Part shown: positions 4,901 through 6,025 of the stretch, piece after piece
How the letters are laid out: each line of letters begins with the position of its first letter
How positions within the stretch are numbered: position 1 is the stretch's first letter
Origin: Candidatus Thalassarchaeaceae archaeon
GTDB taxonomy: Archaea; Thermoplasmatota; Poseidoniia; Poseidoniales; Thalassarchaeaceae
Reading direction: 5' to 3'
NCBI GenBank assembly: GCA_013330385.1
Contig: DUIL01000109.1
Span: forward strand, 1 to 6,025
Length of the DNA stretch: 6,025 nt
The notes under the pieces: generated by a model
The model's database searches: none
What the model saw: only the letters and a program-made list of their open reading frames with translations
Told to the model about the DNA's origin: nothing
Program-made: the position numbers and the translations under genes

Positions 4901-6025
4901 CTAATCATCTCCTCTTAATTTTCTGAGGGTGGAATGAGCACCGGATAGTCCGAACCCGACATCGGCAGGGGTGAGGATTAGAGGTTCTTTCGGCTGGGGG
5001 CCTCCAACATCATAACCCAATGCGAATTCATCGAATGCATCCTGAACCTGTCTTACATTTACTGTCTTATCGACATAGTGACATGCTGCTAAATGACCGG
5101 ATTTTATCTCCACCATAGGAGGAGGTGTTGATACACATTTTGAATCGGCAAATGGACAACGTGGATGGAATCTACATCCATCAAAGTGTTCATTCGGATC
5201 AGGTACTTGACCGGGTATGATTGGAAGAACATCACGTCGGTTAGAATCCTCCTCTATACGTGGGATACTATGTAACAAACCAATGGAATAGGGCATACGT
5301 GGAGTTGAGAGAACATCTTCAATACTGCCCGTCTCAACCACCTCTCCTGCGTACATTACAGTAACAGCATCACACATTTCTGCAACAACACCTAGGTCGT
5401 GGGTAATCAACAGAATGGCAGTTCCTTTCTCGTCACGCAAATCTTTCATTAATTTTAGAATCTGTGCTTGAATGGTGACATCTAGTGCAGTTGTAGGCTC
5501 GTCGGCAATAAGCAACTTTGGCTCACAAGCCATCATCATTGCAATCATAACCCTCTGGCGCATGCCTCCAGATAATTCGTGAGGATACATATTTACAACC
5601 GCCTCAGGGTTAGGTATTCTGACATCTTCTAAGATAGATATGACTTGTCTTCTATGTGCGGGGTCAAGATCCAAGTAGTCCATCATTATCATTAAAGGTA
5701 AAGCAAGTAAAGTACAGATTACTAAGATTCCTAATAGAGCTGAAAGTGGCATCCAGAACATAATTACAACGACTAGCCACGATGCAAAGAATAGTGGTGA
5801 ATAAGATAAATAATTTTTCACCGAATCCGGGATAGTGAAAATCGGCGTGGGTTCTTTTACATAACGAGGAGAATCCGGATTCAAAAAGAAAGCAAAGGAC
5901 AGCAATAATAATCCAGCACCATCCAATAGAGCCAGAGCAAAGATTCCTACTAGAATGAATAAGATGGGGAGGGTTATCTGAATTAGTAATACTAACGGGA
6001 ATGCTAGAATGTCAAGTATGGTGTC
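4901..6025 (-). CDS. oppD: OppD/DppD-type ABC ATPase joined to or interrupted by membrane segments (5' end outside window)
   Basis: The frame is open from the right edge to the TAG at 4901-4903, giving 374 residues counted from the edge. From about residue 117 the protein is a typical OppD: DLDPAHRRQVISILEDVRIP, YPHELSGGMRQR (signature LSGGM 151-155), Walker B LLIADE (171-176), ITHDLG (switch His 209), and the oligo_HPY domain with cysteines 284, 290, 297 and 315. Before it, where OppD should have the Q-loop and start of the helical subdomain, residues 3-48 and 77-115 are strongly hydrophobic and separated by a polar, proline-rich loop. That predicts about four membrane helices. No Walker A or Q-loop is visible. 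The TTG at 5926 lies inside a hydrophobic run and is not a credible start. About 55 residues extend beyond the last cysteine, with no motif I recognise. It is the upstream partner of OppF, with stop and start one base apart. The Walker A half is probably upstream of the window; otherwise this is a half-ATPase fused to a membrane domain. Confidence 0.88.
   Translation of the reverse strand, partial: DTILDILAFPLVLLIQITLPILFILVGIFALALLDGAGLLLLSFAFFLNPDSPRYVKEPTPIFTIPDSVKNYLSYSPLFFASWLVVVIMFWMPLSALLGILVICTLLALPLMIMMDYLDLDPAHRRQVISILEDVRIPNPEAVVNMYPHELSGGMRQRVMIAMMMACEPKLLIADEPTTALDVTIQAQILKLMKDLRDEKGTAILLITHDLGVVAEMCDAVTVMYAGEVVETGSIEDVLSTPRMPYSIGLLHSIPRIEEDSNRRDVLPIIPGQVPDPNEHFDGCRFHPRCPFADSKCVSTPPPMVEIKSGHLAACHYVDKTVNVRQVQDAFDEFALGYDVGGPQPKEPLILTPADVGFGLSGAHSTLRKLRGDD
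4909..4914 (-). promoter_or_regulatory. Shine-Dalgarno GAGGAG deciding the OppF start
   Basis: The minus strand reads AAGAGGAGATGATTAGAATG. GAGGAG is nine bases before the second ATG (4899) and zero bases before the first (4908), so it favours the second. It lies inside the last codons of the upstream OppD-type gene. Confidence 0.55.
5681..6019 (-). other. Hydrophobic membrane domain within the OppD-type ATPase
   Basis: The minus-strand frame encodes two long hydrophobic blocks. The first (6019-5882) is about 46 residues containing DILAFPLVLL and GLLLLSFAFFL. The second (5797-5681) is about 39 residues containing SWLVVVIMFW and LLGILVICTLLALPL. Each is long enough for a pair of helices. The 28-residue linker (5881-5798) is polar and proline-rich. 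Opp ATPases are soluble proteins with no such segment. The DILAFP string faintly recalls OppB/OppC-type permeases, but the EAA loop expected next in a permease is absent. The left boundary joins cleanly to the ATPase sequence at DYLDLDPAHRR; the right boundary is outside the window. Confidence 0.75.

Noticed and set aside
5681..5926. Frameshift artefact creating the hydrophobic segment
   Set aside because: The hydrophobic run keeps protein-like composition and one frame for over 300 bases to the edge, and I see no Walker A or Q-loop coding sequence in the alternative frames. Raw reads would still be needed to exclude it fully.
5681..6025. OppC permease fused upstream of OppD
   Set aside because: DILAFP recalls permease sequence, but the permease EAA loop is missing and the two hydrophobic blocks do not follow the permease pattern, so a standard OppC-OppD fusion is not supported by what is visible.
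1..6025. tRNA, rRNA, CRISPR array, insertion sequence or rho-independent terminator
   Set aside because: None was recognised; no regularly spaced repeats, transposase motifs, or GC stem followed by a T-run was found at gene ends.

Overview
This window looks like chromosome from a free-living, probably marine planktonic, prokaryote with a compact and moderately AT-rich genome. Three things make an archaeon, possibly of the Marine Group II (Poseidoniia) type, my best guess. One possible promoter has a TATA-like box about 30 bases upstream of a start codon, as for a leaderless transcript, with no bacterial -35 partner. Most genes are separated by only a few bases. The gene mix combines peptide uptake, amino-acid oxidation and a bacterial/eukaryotic-type glutamine synthetase. 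No rRNA or other lineage marker is present, and the glutamine synthetase resembles Bacteroidetes enzymes, so a bacterial host is not excluded.

Left part (1-1950): the C-terminal third or so of a DadA-like FAD-dependent amino-acid dehydrogenase enters from the left edge. A Nudix hydrolase follows nine bases later, with a Shine-Dalgarno sequence that includes part of the dehydrogenase stop codon. The Nudix gene overlaps by 7 bp, tail to tail, a complete type II glutamine synthetase on the minus strand.

Middle (1951-3450): an AT-rich divergent promoter region separates glutamine synthetase from a plus-strand major facilitator exporter of the EntS/MFS_3 type.

Right part (3454-6025): a minus-strand operon reads leftwards from the right edge. 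It holds an OppD-type ABC ATPase (N-terminus outside the window), a complete OppF-type ATPase and a small acidic protein with two membrane segments. Its last gene ends 3 bp from the end of the transporter gene.

The most unusual object is the OppD-type ATPase. Its signature motif, Walker B, H-loop and cysteine-rich C-terminal domain are ordinary. The part that should carry the Q-loop and the start of the helical subdomain is instead a run of about four membrane-spanning segments, in one uninterrupted frame to the window edge. No Walker A is visible, so it lies beyond the edge or is missing. This would be either a membrane domain inserted inside a nucleotide-binding domain or a membrane-domain/half-ATPase fusion. 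Functionally, the window links peptide import (Opp), amino-acid catabolism (DadA-like) and ammonium assimilation (glutamine synthetase), but only the Opp genes, and separately the DadA/Nudix pair, look co-transcribed.
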